From positions 1 to 64,000 of the forward strand of contig CACXXW010000007.1 of assembly GCA_902771635.1 (NCBI GenBank): DNA of 64,000 bases. Direction: 5' to 3'. Source of the DNA: an uncultured Bacteroidia bacterium. GTDB taxonomy: Bacteria > Bacteroidota > Bacteroidia > Bacteroidales > F082. Position 1 is the first letter of the stretch. Each line of letters opens with the position of its first letter. Position numbers and translations under genes: made by a program. The notes under the pieces are model-generated. The model was not told the DNA's origin. It searched no databases and was given only the letters and a program-made list of their open reading frames with translations. This document shows, in pieces, positions 42,401 to 49,883 of this stretch.

Positions 42401-42858
42401 GCAGGAACGTATTGCATGGGCGTAAAGCCGCTGAAAGCAAAGGCCACACCGTTCAGATATTGTGTGTTGACGCTGCTGAAACTATGTGAAGGATAAGTGT
42501 TGGTTGAACGGTACACGCTCTCTTTCTTAGCAAAGGGAATTTCTTTCTCGTTGGAAATAGGGCGAGGTCGCTGATAAGGGTAGAGGTTAAATGTGCCATC
42601 AAGTTCCACGAAATCAGAGAATTCTACCTTGATGGAAACTGCCTCTTGACCTTGGGGCAGCATTAGACTGACGTTTTGCCACGGCAGGGTGGGTTCGCCC
42701 ACTTGACCCATGGGCAGACAGCCTTGAAGACCGATTTGTTGGTAGCCGTCGCGCTCGCTGACGACAGGCTGGCTGTAATGATAGGTTTGTTCAATGGTTT
42801 GGGCCTGCGCAAAAAGGGCGGCAGCCAATAGTGCTAAGATGAGCTGTGGTTTTTTCAT
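39475..42858 (-). CDS. Gingipain-like C25 cysteine protease with T9SS sorting domain (second paralogue)
   Basis: 1127 residues from ATG 42858 (signal MKKPQLILALLAAALFAQA). Alignable along its length with the protein at 34079-37477: GGYDMLVITSEEW, EYEENGISIVNLGGDVS, His444 in YVHHVGHANTD and Cys481 in LFHSHGCICGNF. Ig-like modules follow (ITGKNAGHAMAPNAY), then a FETGSHVFEWIYDKN jelly-roll module and the sorting domain NTIYPNPTSGSFNIE ending GVEVKKVVVE. Role as for the first paralogue: surface or released protease. The sorting domain here is diverged from the other two nearby, so only the protease body shows the duplication. A TAATTTTG box lies 23 bases upstream. Confidence 0.88.
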   Translation of the reverse strand: MKKPQLILALLAAALFAQAQTIEQTYHYSQPVVSERDGYQQIGLQGCLPMGQVGEPTLPWQNVSLMLPQGQEAVSIKVEFSDFVELDGTFNLYPYQRPRPISNEKEIPFAKKESVYRSTNTYPSHSFSSVNTQYLNGVAFAFSGFTPMQYVPATGKISYARTVKVCIETTTSRDDHSRKLWLTPENEASIKRLAQNENVLSTYHRRGRTIGGYDMLVITSEEWAPRFGEYLNLYNDKGIRTRIVSLEEIYATMEGRDVQEQIRNYIIQEYEENGISIVNLGGDVSIVPFRFLWCFAQEGDEDQLPSDMYYACLDGTLNDDNDDRWGEVGEDDLLPELSIGRLPFNNEAQFETIMHKTFSYLQTPVLGEFTSPVLGAEHLGDGYYGSTDMERLIGTNTDYDYTTIGYPEDYNFKRYYATPHLNWSGGDFKRVFGNGGQYVHHVGHANTDVVAGWDASSMHNNYFAGNDGIHHNYMLFHSHGCICGNFPASCILEKMITIETGFVVTTGNSRYGWYVPWGDGMAAHIHREFVDAYCNDHIATVGMAIREAKIATAPWVVIPFDEGELENGCLRWNVYCLNVLGDAALYPWFEEPFTPNVLYEQGIAVGATTTSVHVSRFDQPLENFRVSLFDGETLLGYGITDANGNAELTFDPALETVGEMQLIVTGQSAWPQTFEVTGFDGSIPFVYGDIISFEGEPQSGAQGLWVDGNLYNKGNATAYNVHAAVTSDCEYINALEGNFTIDEFAPNSTMQDHRLGAIDIADNIPDQTIFTLNFTTYIDNVTHTTQKSFLALAPNLQFIGFELVEAQGDGNGYLDPGEQGILRITGKNAGHAMAPNAYMTVDYAGQGVHFDETTYQIGNIDRDGNFSIDVNIDTDYDIISGTTFHVDLGLHTGAYTTDYNYSFGVGVAIETFESADFNFVEWEHAGDRHWFITEEEAHNGTFSARSGDIADNETSYLIAYAEVLTDSEISFWFKTSTEFHKDIFAFFIDGKKKDWWSGENDWTYVSFEFETGSHVFEWIYDKNLSGQAGNDCVWIDDITFPRACIITDVEERVEPKANTIYPNPTSGSFNIELAEESNISIFNAMGQQILSLNEANGLQQLRLDAAGVYFVHISNGNGVEVKKVVVE

Positions 42859-42880
42859 TTTCAATGAGTAAATTTGGCCG

Positions 42881-42888
42881 CAAAATTA
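42881..42888 (-). promoter_or_regulatory. -7 box (TAATTTTG) for the second C25 protease
   Basis: The minus-strand match to TAnnTTTG lies 23 bases before the ATG at 42858, divergent from the ddh promoter. Confidence 0.5.
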
Positions 42889-42918
42889 GAAAAAAAGCTG
42901 TGTTTTTTGTTTTTTTCC

Positions 42919-42926
42919 TACTTTTG
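42919..42926 (+). promoter_or_regulatory. -7 box (TACTTTTG) for ddh
   Basis: Matches TAnnTTTG, 19 bases before the ddh ATG at 42946. Confidence 0.55.
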
Positions 42927-42945
42927 CCCTTTAAATTTTGAAAAA

Positions 42946-43839
42946 ATGGAAAAAATTAGAGCTGCCGTAGTAGGTTATGGCAATGTGGGCCGCTTCGCAC
43001 TGGAAGCCTTGGAAGCCGCCCCCGATTTTGAAGTGGCAGGCATTGTCCGCCGTAATGCTATTAAAACCATTGAACTCTCTGCTTACGAAGTGGTGAAAGA
43101 TATCAAGGAACTGAAAGACGTGGATGTGGCCATCTTGGCTTGTCCCACGCGCAGTTGTCCCGAGTATGCCAAACAGATCCTGCCTTTGGGCATCAATACC
43201 GTGGATTCCTTCGATATACATACTTCCATTGTCGACTACCGCCGCGAGCTGATGCCTCTTAATAAGGTAACGAAGACCGTCAGTGTCATCGCTGCAGGTT
43301 GGGACCCAGGCTCGGATTCCATTGTCCGCACCTTGATGCAGAGTCTTGCGCCTAAAGGCTTGTCATACACTAATTTTGGTCCAGGCATGTCGATGGGCCA
43401 CAGCGTCTGTGTGCGTTCCAAGAAAGGCGTGAAGAATGCCCTCTCGGTGACCATTCCGTTGGGCGAAGGCATCCACCGCCGCATGGTGTATGTCGAACTG
43501 GAAGACGGTGCTACCTTGGAACAAGTGACCAAAGACATCAAGGCCGACCCGTATTTCGCCAGCGATGAGACCCACGTGTTTGCCGTGGATAGTGTCGATG
43601 CAGTGCGCGACATGGGGCATGGTGTTAATCTTGTGCGCAAGGGCGTCTCGGGCAAGACCCAGAACCAACGCATGGAGTTCAACATGAGCATTAATAATCC
43701 TGCTTTGACGGGTCAGGTGCTGGTCAATGTGGCCCGCGCCACGATGCGCCTGCAACCGGGCTGCTACACGATGGTGGAGATTCCTGTCATTGACATGCTC
43801 CCTGGCGACCGCGAGGAACTGATTGGGCATTTGGTTTGA
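42946..43839 (+). CDS. ddh: meso-Diaminopimelate D-dehydrogenase
   Basis: A 297-residue enzyme making meso-2,6-diaminopimelate directly from tetrahydrodipicolinate, ammonia and NADPH, for lysine and peptidoglycan. RAAVVGYGNVGRFALEAL is the NADP loop. ILACPTRSCPEYA, NTVDSFDIHTSI, AAGWDPGSDSIVRTL and FGPGMSMGHSV are substrate-binding segments of this family. ATG 42946 is chosen over the earlier frame at 42874 because of the -7 box and the conserved N-terminus. The one-step pathway is characteristic of many Bacteroidota. Its 3' end is followed by a repeat region and then the GH3 gene. Confidence 0.96.
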   Translation: MEKIRAAVVGYGNVGRFALEALEAAPDFEVAGIVRRNAIKTIELSAYEVVKDIKELKDVDVAILACPTRSCPEYAKQILPLGINTVDSFDIHTSIVDYRRELMPLNKVTKTVSVIAAGWDPGSDSIVRTLMQSLAPKGLSYTNFGPGMSMGHSVCVRSKKGVKNALSVTIPLGEGIHRRMVYVELEDGATLEQVTKDIKADPYFASDETHVFAVDSVDAVRDMGHGVNLVRKGVSGKTQNQRMEFNMSINNPALTGQVLVNVARATMRLQPGCYTMVEIPVIDMLPGDREELIGHLV

Positions 43840-43865
43840 TTGGAGCAATGGAACACAAAACCCGA

Positions 43866-43989
43866 GTCCAAACCGTCATTGCGGTCTTCATCGCGGGCAC
43901 AGAACCGCGATTGACCCGCAATCCCTTGCGCGATAGGGTGTTGTCTTCGCGCTCGGGAGATGGCGGATCCTTGTCCGCCATGACGGTTA
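43866..43989. repeat. CGTCATTGCG-type composite repeat upstream of the GH3 gene
   Basis: Begins CCGTCATTGCGGTC and contains the hairpin CGCGGGCACAGAACCGCG. It ends ATGGCGGATCCTTGTCCGCC then ATGACGG, the complement of the opening CCGTCAT. Related in wording to 19349-19402. It fills most of the spacer between ddh and GH3 and keeps the GH3 frame open. Confidence 0.65.
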
Positions 43990-43997
43990 AAGGCGTA

Positions 43998-46268
43998 ATG
44001 CAGTCCTTCTTTGTGATAGTGTGCTTGTTATTGTCCTCCTGTGCCAAACAGCAAGACAAAATCGAGACGCTCTTATCGCAGATGACCATAGAAGAAAAAT
44101 GTGGTCAACTGACCTGCCCAATAGGTTTCAACTTCTACGGCAAGGAGGGTGATTCGCTTTGGCTTGCCGATGACTTCATTGGGATGATGGACACGCTGCC
44201 GCTCGGTTCCTGCTGGGCGGTGCTTCGTGCCGATCCATGGTCAAGGAAGACTGCGGAAACAGGCTTAAAGCCGCGCGAATCGGCAAGGTTGCTGAACATG
44301 ATGCAGCGCCATGCGGTGGAGAACACGCGTCTTGGCATCCCTCTGTTGTTTTGCGAAGAAACACCCCATGGCCACATGGCGGTAGGCACTACCGTTTTTC
44401 CGACGGGTATCGGACAAGCCTCCACTTGGGACCCTGCGCTGTTGGGGCAGATGGGTGAGGTGATGGGGCGCGAAGTGCGTCTGCAAGGGGCACAAGTCGG
44501 CTATGGCCCCGTCCTCGACATTGCCCGCGACCCGCGTTGGTCGAGGGTTGAGGAGACCATGGGTGAGGATCCGTATCTTTCAGGTGTGTTGGGTGCGGCA
44601 GTCGTGCAAGGTATGCAGAAAAACGTTTGCGCTACTTTGAAACATTTGGCCGCCTACGGCATCCCCCAAGGCGGTCACAATGCTGCCACGGCGGAGGTGG
44701 GCCAGAATCGTTTGATGACGGACTATTTGCTTTCTTTTGAAAATGCCATCAAACAAGGTTTTGCTAAATCTGTGATGACCTCCTATAATACCATAGACGG
44801 TGTTCCATGTTCGGCCAATGAATGGCTTTTGCAGGACATTTTGCGCAACTCTTGGGATTTCAAAGGCGTGGTCTTTTCTGATTTGAATGCTGTGAATGCC
44901 ATCTATGCCACGCAACATGTGGCTGCCGATCCTGCCGAGGCTGCTGCCATAGCTTTGAAAGCAGGTGTCGACATCGACTTGGGTGGTTACAACTATGGCG
45001 GCTATCTGAAAGAAGCCTTGCAACGCGGCTTGGTCACCGAAGCCGATATTGACTGTGCCGTGCGCCATGTATTGCAACTGAAATGTGACCTCGGACTGTT
45101 TGAAAATCCTTACGTTGACGAGGCTTTGGCCGAAGCCGAGGTTGGCACGAAAGAAAATGCCCAATTGGCCAAAAAAGTGGCTTTGGAATCTGCTGTTTTG
45201 CTAAAAAACGATGGCGTTTTGCCTTTTGGCGATCCTATTAAAAAGGTAGCCGTCATCGGGCCGAATGCAGACAATATGTACAACCAATTGGGCGACTATA
45301 CCGCCCCGCAAGACCCCGACCGCATCGTGACCATGCTTGAAGGCATCAAAGCGAAGGGCAGGGCAGAGGTGACCTACGCCAAAGGTTGTGCAGTGCGTGA
45401 TGAGAACGATGCCGACATTGATGAAGCCGTGCGTATTGCCAAGGCCGCAGATGTGGTAGTGTTGGTGGTAGGCGGTTCATCCGCTCGTGATTTCAAGACA
45501 AGCTACGAAGAAACCGGTGCTGCCATTGTCAATGCATCCATTTCCGACATGGATTGCGGCGAAGGCTATGACCGCTCCACTTTGAAGCTTTTGGGCAAGC
45601 AAGAGGAACTGATGCAGCGCATCTACGCGACGGGAAAACCTGTCGTGACGGTCTACATTCAAGGTCGCCCTTTGGACATGAATCTAGCCTCCGAAAAATC
45701 CAATGCATTGCTGACGTTGTGGTATCCAGGCATGGAAGGAGGCTCTGCCTTGGCCGACATCCTTTGGGGCGACTGCAATCCTGCTGGTCGTTTGCCTATC
45801 TCCGTGCCGCGTTCGGTGGGACAGATTCCTGTCTATTACTCCCAACCTCAAACGGGCGATTATGTGGAGGAAACCGCCAAGCCGTTGTTCCCCTTCGGCT
45901 ATGGTTTGAGTTATACCCAATTCGAATACAGTGACCTTAAGGTTGAGAGTGTACCTGAAAGAGCTGGTGCTTTCTTAGTTACCTTCAGTGTAAAAAACAT
46001 CGGCCCCTTTGATGGCGATGAAGTCGTTCAACTTTATGTCCGCGATGAAGTGGCCAGCGTTGCCCCAGCCTCAAAATTACTGAAAGGGTTCCAAAGGGTG
46101 CATATTAATAAAGGTGAAACTCAGCAGATGGATTTCTATCTCACTGAGCGCGATTTGGCAGTGTATTCCAAGGAAAAAGGCTGGCATGTGGAGCCAGGCA
46201 AGTTTACGGTTATTGTTGGTGGGGCTTCGGATAGAAACGAAATTTTTCGTAACTTTGTAGTGGAATAA
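43998..46268 (+). CDS. Glycoside hydrolase family 3 lipoprotein (beta-glucosidase/xylosidase type)
   Basis: 756 residues from ATG 43998, which gives a lipoprotein signal (MQSFFVIVCLLLSSC, Cys15). The open frame runs back to 43836 but that part is repeat DNA; ATG 43980 is also possible. GH3 features are EEKCGQLT, RLGIPLLFCEETPHG, GYGPVLDIARDPRWSR, ETMGEDPYLSG, LKHLAAYG and the nucleophile Asp295 in GVVFSDLNAV. The C-terminal (alpha/beta) sandwich domain and a fibronectin III-like domain (DGDEVVQLYVRD...) are present. It acts on beta-linked oligosaccharides in the periplasm; the exact sugar cannot be read from sequence. No SusC/SusD pair is nearby. Confidence 0.92.
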   Translation: MQSFFVIVCLLLSSCAKQQDKIETLLSQMTIEEKCGQLTCPIGFNFYGKEGDSLWLADDFIGMMDTLPLGSCWAVLRADPWSRKTAETGLKPRESARLLNMMQRHAVENTRLGIPLLFCEETPHGHMAVGTTVFPTGIGQASTWDPALLGQMGEVMGREVRLQGAQVGYGPVLDIARDPRWSRVEETMGEDPYLSGVLGAAVVQGMQKNVCATLKHLAAYGIPQGGHNAATAEVGQNRLMTDYLLSFENAIKQGFAKSVMTSYNTIDGVPCSANEWLLQDILRNSWDFKGVVFSDLNAVNAIYATQHVAADPAEAAAIALKAGVDIDLGGYNYGGYLKEALQRGLVTEADIDCAVRHVLQLKCDLGLFENPYVDEALAEAEVGTKENAQLAKKVALESAVLLKNDGVLPFGDPIKKVAVIGPNADNMYNQLGDYTAPQDPDRIVTMLEGIKAKGRAEVTYAKGCAVRDENDADIDEAVRIAKAADVVVLVVGGSSARDFKTSYEETGAAIVNASISDMDCGEGYDRSTLKLLGKQEELMQRIYATGKPVVTVYIQGRPLDMNLASEKSNALLTLWYPGMEGGSALADILWGDCNPAGRLPISVPRSVGQIPVYYSQPQTGDYVEETAKPLFPFGYGLSYTQFEYSDLKVESVPERAGAFLVTFSVKNIGPFDGDEVVQLYVRDEVASVAPASKLLKGFQRVHINKGETQQMDFYLTERDLAVYSKEKGWHVEPGKFTVIVGGASDRNEIFRNFVVE

Positions 46269-46351
46269 GCAATATTTTTTGTTTCTTTGCCGAGTCTAAT
46301 AGTATTTGGAACTACGGATGGAATTAAGAGTTTAAAAAACAGTTAAATAAA

Positions 46352-47767
46352 ATGAAGAGAATTGTATTTATAATGTGTTTATTCGCCATGATGGCGGCAG
46401 GCTTGAGCGCCAAGGCGCAGGGTATTACGATAACCTTGTATCCAGGGTGTACATGGATTAGCTATCCAAACACAGAAGTAATGGATATTCCAACGGCTTT
46501 AGGCGACTTTGTTCCCATGGAAGGTGATATTATTAAATCACAGAATGCCAGTGCCGTTTATCATAATGGAATATGGATTGGACTGGAAAACTTCACCCCA
46601 GGTCGTGGCTACAAGTACTACTCGAACCGCTCTGAGATTGTCGAGTTTGTCTTTTCACGAGGCTTTTCTTCTGTAACCACTGCTGAACCAATTGATATCA
46701 CTGCAACAAGTGCATTGGTAGGCGGCACGGTTAATATGACAGAGGGCGGTCATGTGTTTCTGCGTGGTGTGTGCTGGGGAACGGAGCCGGGTCCTAACAT
46801 TGATGGCAATCACACTACTAACGGCACGAGCATAGGTGATTTCAGCGAAACACTTGTCGGTCTAACTCCAGGCACAGTTTACTATGTGCGCGCCTATGCG
46901 GTGACTGATTATGGCCTTAAATATGGAGAGGAGAAATGGTTTATTCCGATTGACAATAGTAATGTTCCCGAAGGCGCAATCAATGGTAAGTTTACCATCA
47001 ATAGCAATGGCAACCAAGTGTATTTCTCGCAAGGCAATCTGCAATATATTGGCAGTGCCAGCACACCTTATTGGAAATTTGCCGACAATCAATGGGATTG
47101 TTTGGGAACCACCACAGACCAGAACAGCAACAGCCAGACTGTTGACCGCGATTTGTTCGGTTGGGGAACGAGTGGTTGGAACTGCGGCAATCATTGTTAT
47201 CGCCCATGGGATACGGACAATTCTTTTGGTGCATACTATGGTCCTGCGGGTGCAAATAATTTGACAGGCACATATGCCAATTCGGATTGGGGTGTCTATA
47301 ATTCCATCTCCAATGGAGGCAATCAGCCCAACCAATGGCGCACCTTGAGTGCAGCTGAATGGAAGTATGTATTCGACAATCGAACAACGGACTCTGACAT
47401 CCGCTTTGCTAAAGCCGTTGTGAACAATGTGAATGGCGTGATTCTTCTGCCGGATGATTGGAATAGCAACTATTATGACCTAAGTGACACGAACATGAAA
47501 GATGCTGACTTTACCAGTAATACGGTCTCTGCTTCAGAGTGGAGCTTTTTGGAGCGGCGCGGTGCAATCTTTCTACCTGTTACGGGCTACCGTTATGGGG
47601 CTTCTGTCAGGTATGTTGATAGCCGTGGCCACTACTGGTCAAGCTCATTTGTCAATGACAAATATGCGTACGGAATGAACTTTTACGATTCTTCGGATTT
47701 GAATCCGCAAGACTGTTGCAATCGCACCTATGGACGAGGTGTGCGCTTGGTGTGTGTAGCCGAGTGA
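46352..47767 (+). CDS. Secreted protein with a fibronectin-like module and a C-terminal FISUMP/DUF1566-like domain
   Basis: 471 residues. The signal peptide is MKRIVFIMCLFAMMAAGLSAKA. Residues 30-110 are unassigned (ITLYPGCTWISYP). Residues 110-205 resemble a fibronectin-like module (VFLRGVCWGTEPGPNIDG, LTPGTVYYVRAYAVTDYGLK). From about 210 the sequence INGKFTINSNGNQVYFSQGN, WRTLSAAEWKYVFDNR, FLPVTGYRYG and GHYWSSS resembles the large paralogous domain family common in Bacteroidota and Fibrobacteres secreted proteins, which ends with a WSSS...VRLV core. No T9SS sorting domain is seen. Role unknown, probably surface or periplasmic. It ends 10 bases from the convergent unknown gene, with no clear terminator between. 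Confidence 0.7.
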   Translation: MKRIVFIMCLFAMMAAGLSAKAQGITITLYPGCTWISYPNTEVMDIPTALGDFVPMEGDIIKSQNASAVYHNGIWIGLENFTPGRGYKYYSNRSEIVEFVFSRGFSSVTTAEPIDITATSALVGGTVNMTEGGHVFLRGVCWGTEPGPNIDGNHTTNGTSIGDFSETLVGLTPGTVYYVRAYAVTDYGLKYGEEKWFIPIDNSNVPEGAINGKFTINSNGNQVYFSQGNLQYIGSASTPYWKFADNQWDCLGTTTDQNSNSQTVDRDLFGWGTSGWNCGNHCYRPWDTDNSFGAYYGPAGANNLTGTYANSDWGVYNSISNGGNQPNQWRTLSAAEWKYVFDNRTTDSDIRFAKAVVNNVNGVILLPDDWNSNYYDLSDTNMKDADFTSNTVSASEWSFLERRGAIFLPVTGYRYGASVRYVDSRGHYWSSSFVNDKYAYGMNFYDSSDLNPQDCCNRTYGRGVRLVCVAE

Positions 47768-47777
47768 TTTTGGCAAC

Positions 47778-49241
47778 TTAGCTAACTTTCACGTTCACAA
47801 TACCGTTCCTGTCGCAACGCACCACGATGCGCTTGTATTCGACATTGCCTTCATATACGCATTGTATGATGATGGTGATGTGATAGACTTTCTTGCCTTC
47901 TATAGGTTTGTATTCGTTGTCCTCCCAAGTACCAGAAAGAGGGAAACTCGGGTTGTCCATTTTGCGGGTGTATTCCGTGAAGTTGTACCTCAAAATGTCA
48001 TTGATGCCTCGGAGTGGATAAGGGCTGGCCTTGGCCAATTCGCTGGGCCATAGTTGCACTTTCTTGCGGTAGAGTAAAACTTTCTCGTCTTTGCCGCTCA
48101 CCTCGGCGAAGAGCGGATTACGGCTACGTAACTTGATGACTTCGGGGATGATTTTGTCGCTGTCGATGAAGTCGACACTGTCCTTGCTCCAACCGATGTA
48201 TCTTCCTTTGACGCGAAAATCAGTACGCGTGTCGAAGACCTTACTGCTGACACGACGAGCGAAGATGAGTCGTAACCAGTCTTTCAGCCTATCCTTAAAC
48301 ATGTAGCTGATTACCAATGCAATAAGGAAAGGTAAGGTGAAGTTGCCATACCGTTGTTGGAAGAAGAACGAAGATAGTGTAGCCACTACCATGGCAGTAC
48401 CGGCAGCAAGGCTGTAGAGAATCTGCTCCACTAGGAAGGTGTTCTTACGCTTGGTGGCGTTAAGATAAAGGTCACTCTCACTGAATTTTTTGAGCAGGCT
48501 GGCGCGGAAGACAAAGTCTTCGTTGCCTTTTTCATCATCAATCTTCACGCATATATAGCCTTTTTGCTCCCGATAATTCCTCTCACCGATCAGTATTTCT
48601 TTGAAACGGGTTTCGATTTGTGGATATTCCTCGGGATGGCTGACACGAATGGCATCGCGAAGGCGATAGGTGTATTTTTCCAACACATTGCTCAAGAATT
48701 CGTCGCCGTAAGCAAAGACCTGTCGGGTTCGGTCGGTGGCATTTTCCTCGTTCAGTTGGTTGAACAGGCCACGGAATCGTTCTAATACTTTGTGGCCATC
48801 TTCTAAAAATTGTAGGCAAGCGTCCTTCCTTGTAGCTGCATCAGATTGCTGTAACGCTGAAAAACACGCGTCGCGGAAAGCGCTCTTGGCGATGGCGCAA
48901 TACATCTTGATGGTATGGGTGAGGTCAAGCGTGTCGTCGGGTGCGGCGTGCAAGTCATCGAAATTGGTCGTGAGTGCCTTGCTGGGCAGCAGCTCGTTGT
49001 TGTTGGCCAATTCATGCAATTCATACGCTGGAGTGATAAGTCTGACGCCCGACTTGAGGTCGCGGTAAAAGTCATCTTTGCTGTACTTGGCCGCGTTGAT
49101 GTCGAGACTGTTGGGCACAAAAATCCACGTATTCATTACATAGTCACGGAATTTCGCCGGTTTATTGGCTTGTTCTGTGTTGAATCCCACTTTGAACTCC
49201 AAAGTGAACTTGTCGTGGATTTTTGTGCTCAGGTCTATCAT
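47778..49241 (-). CDS. Conserved membrane protein of unknown function
   Basis: 487 residues, no signal peptide. The N-terminal half is soluble and helical (FNQLNEENATDRTRQVFAY). Two hydrophobic segments near residues 275-320 (LYSLAAGTAMVVATLSSFFF and FTLPFLIALVISYMF) are followed by a basic stretch (KDRLKDWLRLIFARR) and a soluble, beta-rich C-terminal half (YHITIIIQCVYEGNVEYKRI). No family is recognised. It starts 3 bases after the stop of the acyltransferase gene on the same strand, so the two are very likely co-translated, suggesting a membrane-lipid-related role (inference only). Confidence 0.8.
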   Translation of the reverse strand: MIDLSTKIHDKFTLEFKVGFNTEQANKPAKFRDYVMNTWIFVPNSLDINAAKYSKDDFYRDLKSGVRLITPAYELHELANNNELLPSKALTTNFDDLHAAPDDTLDLTHTIKMYCAIAKSAFRDACFSALQQSDAATRKDACLQFLEDGHKVLERFRGLFNQLNEENATDRTRQVFAYGDEFLSNVLEKYTYRLRDAIRVSHPEEYPQIETRFKEILIGERNYREQKGYICVKIDDEKGNEDFVFRASLLKKFSESDLYLNATKRKNTFLVEQILYSLAAGTAMVVATLSSFFFQQRYGNFTLPFLIALVISYMFKDRLKDWLRLIFARRVSSKVFDTRTDFRVKGRYIGWSKDSVDFIDSDKIIPEVIKLRSRNPLFAEVSGKDEKVLLYRKKVQLWPSELAKASPYPLRGINDILRYNFTEYTRKMDNPSFPLSGTWEDNEYKPIEGKKVYHITIIIQCVYEGNVEYKRIVVRCDRNGIVNVKVS

Positions 49242-49244
49242 GGT

Positions 49245-49829
49245 TTAGTCTTTTTCGTATTCGTCGTAAAGGTTGAAAAGTTCGGGGTGTTTCCCCATGA
49301 CTTTTCGGGAACGATAGTAGTCCCAAATCTCAGCCAAGTCCTTATCGTAATCGCCTGAAGGATAGATGATTTTCTCAAGTGAACAGAGCTTCTTTTTATA
49401 ATCAATGAAGCCAAGTGCAATGGGCAAATGCGCTCCTTCAGCAATGACATAAAACCCTTTTTTCCAATGTTTTACCTTCTTTCGTGTGCCTTCGGGGCAG
49501 ATGACCAGATGGGTGTTTTCGCATTGGCTGAACATCTCGACCATCTGTTCCACGAGGTGGTTTTGGTGACCACGGTCGACGGGAATGGCACCGAGTTTCT
49601 TCAAGGGCCTACTCAGAATGCCACCACAATATTGGAAGAACTCGATTTTCATCATGGCCTTGAAATTGATGCCTTGAGACCAATAGAAGGCCAAGCCGAT
49701 GAAGAAGTCCTTGATGGCGGTATGTGGTGCAACGATGCAAACGGCGTTGCCGAGGTTAGGGTAGGTGTTGACCACTTTCCATCCTCCGAGCTTGAGCCTC
49801 GTTTTCCCTATGAATTGTTTAAATCCCAT
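49245..49829 (-). CDS. Lysophospholipid acyltransferase (PlsC-like)
   Basis: 194 residues. The acyltransferase motif I APHTAIKDF (HxxxxD) is near residue 35. Motif II/III region LSRPLKKLGAIPVDRG and motif III VICPEGTRKK near 110 are clear, so this is a glycerol-phosphate or lysophospholipid acyltransferase-type enzyme on the cytoplasmic face of the membrane. It is shorter than typical PlsC (about 240) and resembles the small Bacteroidota acyltransferase group of unassigned substrate. It is followed directly by the unknown membrane protein gene. Confidence 0.87.
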   Translation of the reverse strand: MGFKQFIGKTRLKLGGWKVVNTYPNLGNAVCIVAPHTAIKDFFIGLAFYWSQGINFKAMMKIEFFQYCGGILSRPLKKLGAIPVDRGHQNHLVEQMVEMFSQCENTHLVICPEGTRKKVKHWKKGFYVIAEGAHLPIALGFIDYKKKLCSLEKIIYPSGDYDKDLAEIWDYYRSRKVMGKHPELFNLYDEYEKD

Positions 49830-49837
49830 TTTTATGG

Positions 49838-49874
49838 AAATTGTAGAGACGCAAAATCTTGCGTCTCTACAATT
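49838..49874. terminator. GTAGAGACGCAAGATT-type hairpin, likely terminator
   Basis: AAATTGTAGAGACGCAA and TTGCGTCTCTACAATTT form a near-perfect 17-bp stem with a 3-base loop, between the M13 peptidase stop and the acyltransferase start. On the minus strand it follows the M13 gene by 10 bases. The same hairpin is widespread in Bacteroidales genomes (from memory). Confidence 0.7.
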
Positions 49875-49883
49875 TATTATTGA

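Noticed and set aside
43836..43997. N-terminal extension of the GH3 frame
   Set aside because: It is repeat DNA (CGTCATTGCG type), and ATG 43998 yields a proper lipoprotein signal.
46250..46257. TAACTTTG as promoter of the gene at 46352
   Set aside because: It lies inside the GH3 coding end and would give a 95-base leader; a chance match is likely at this base composition.
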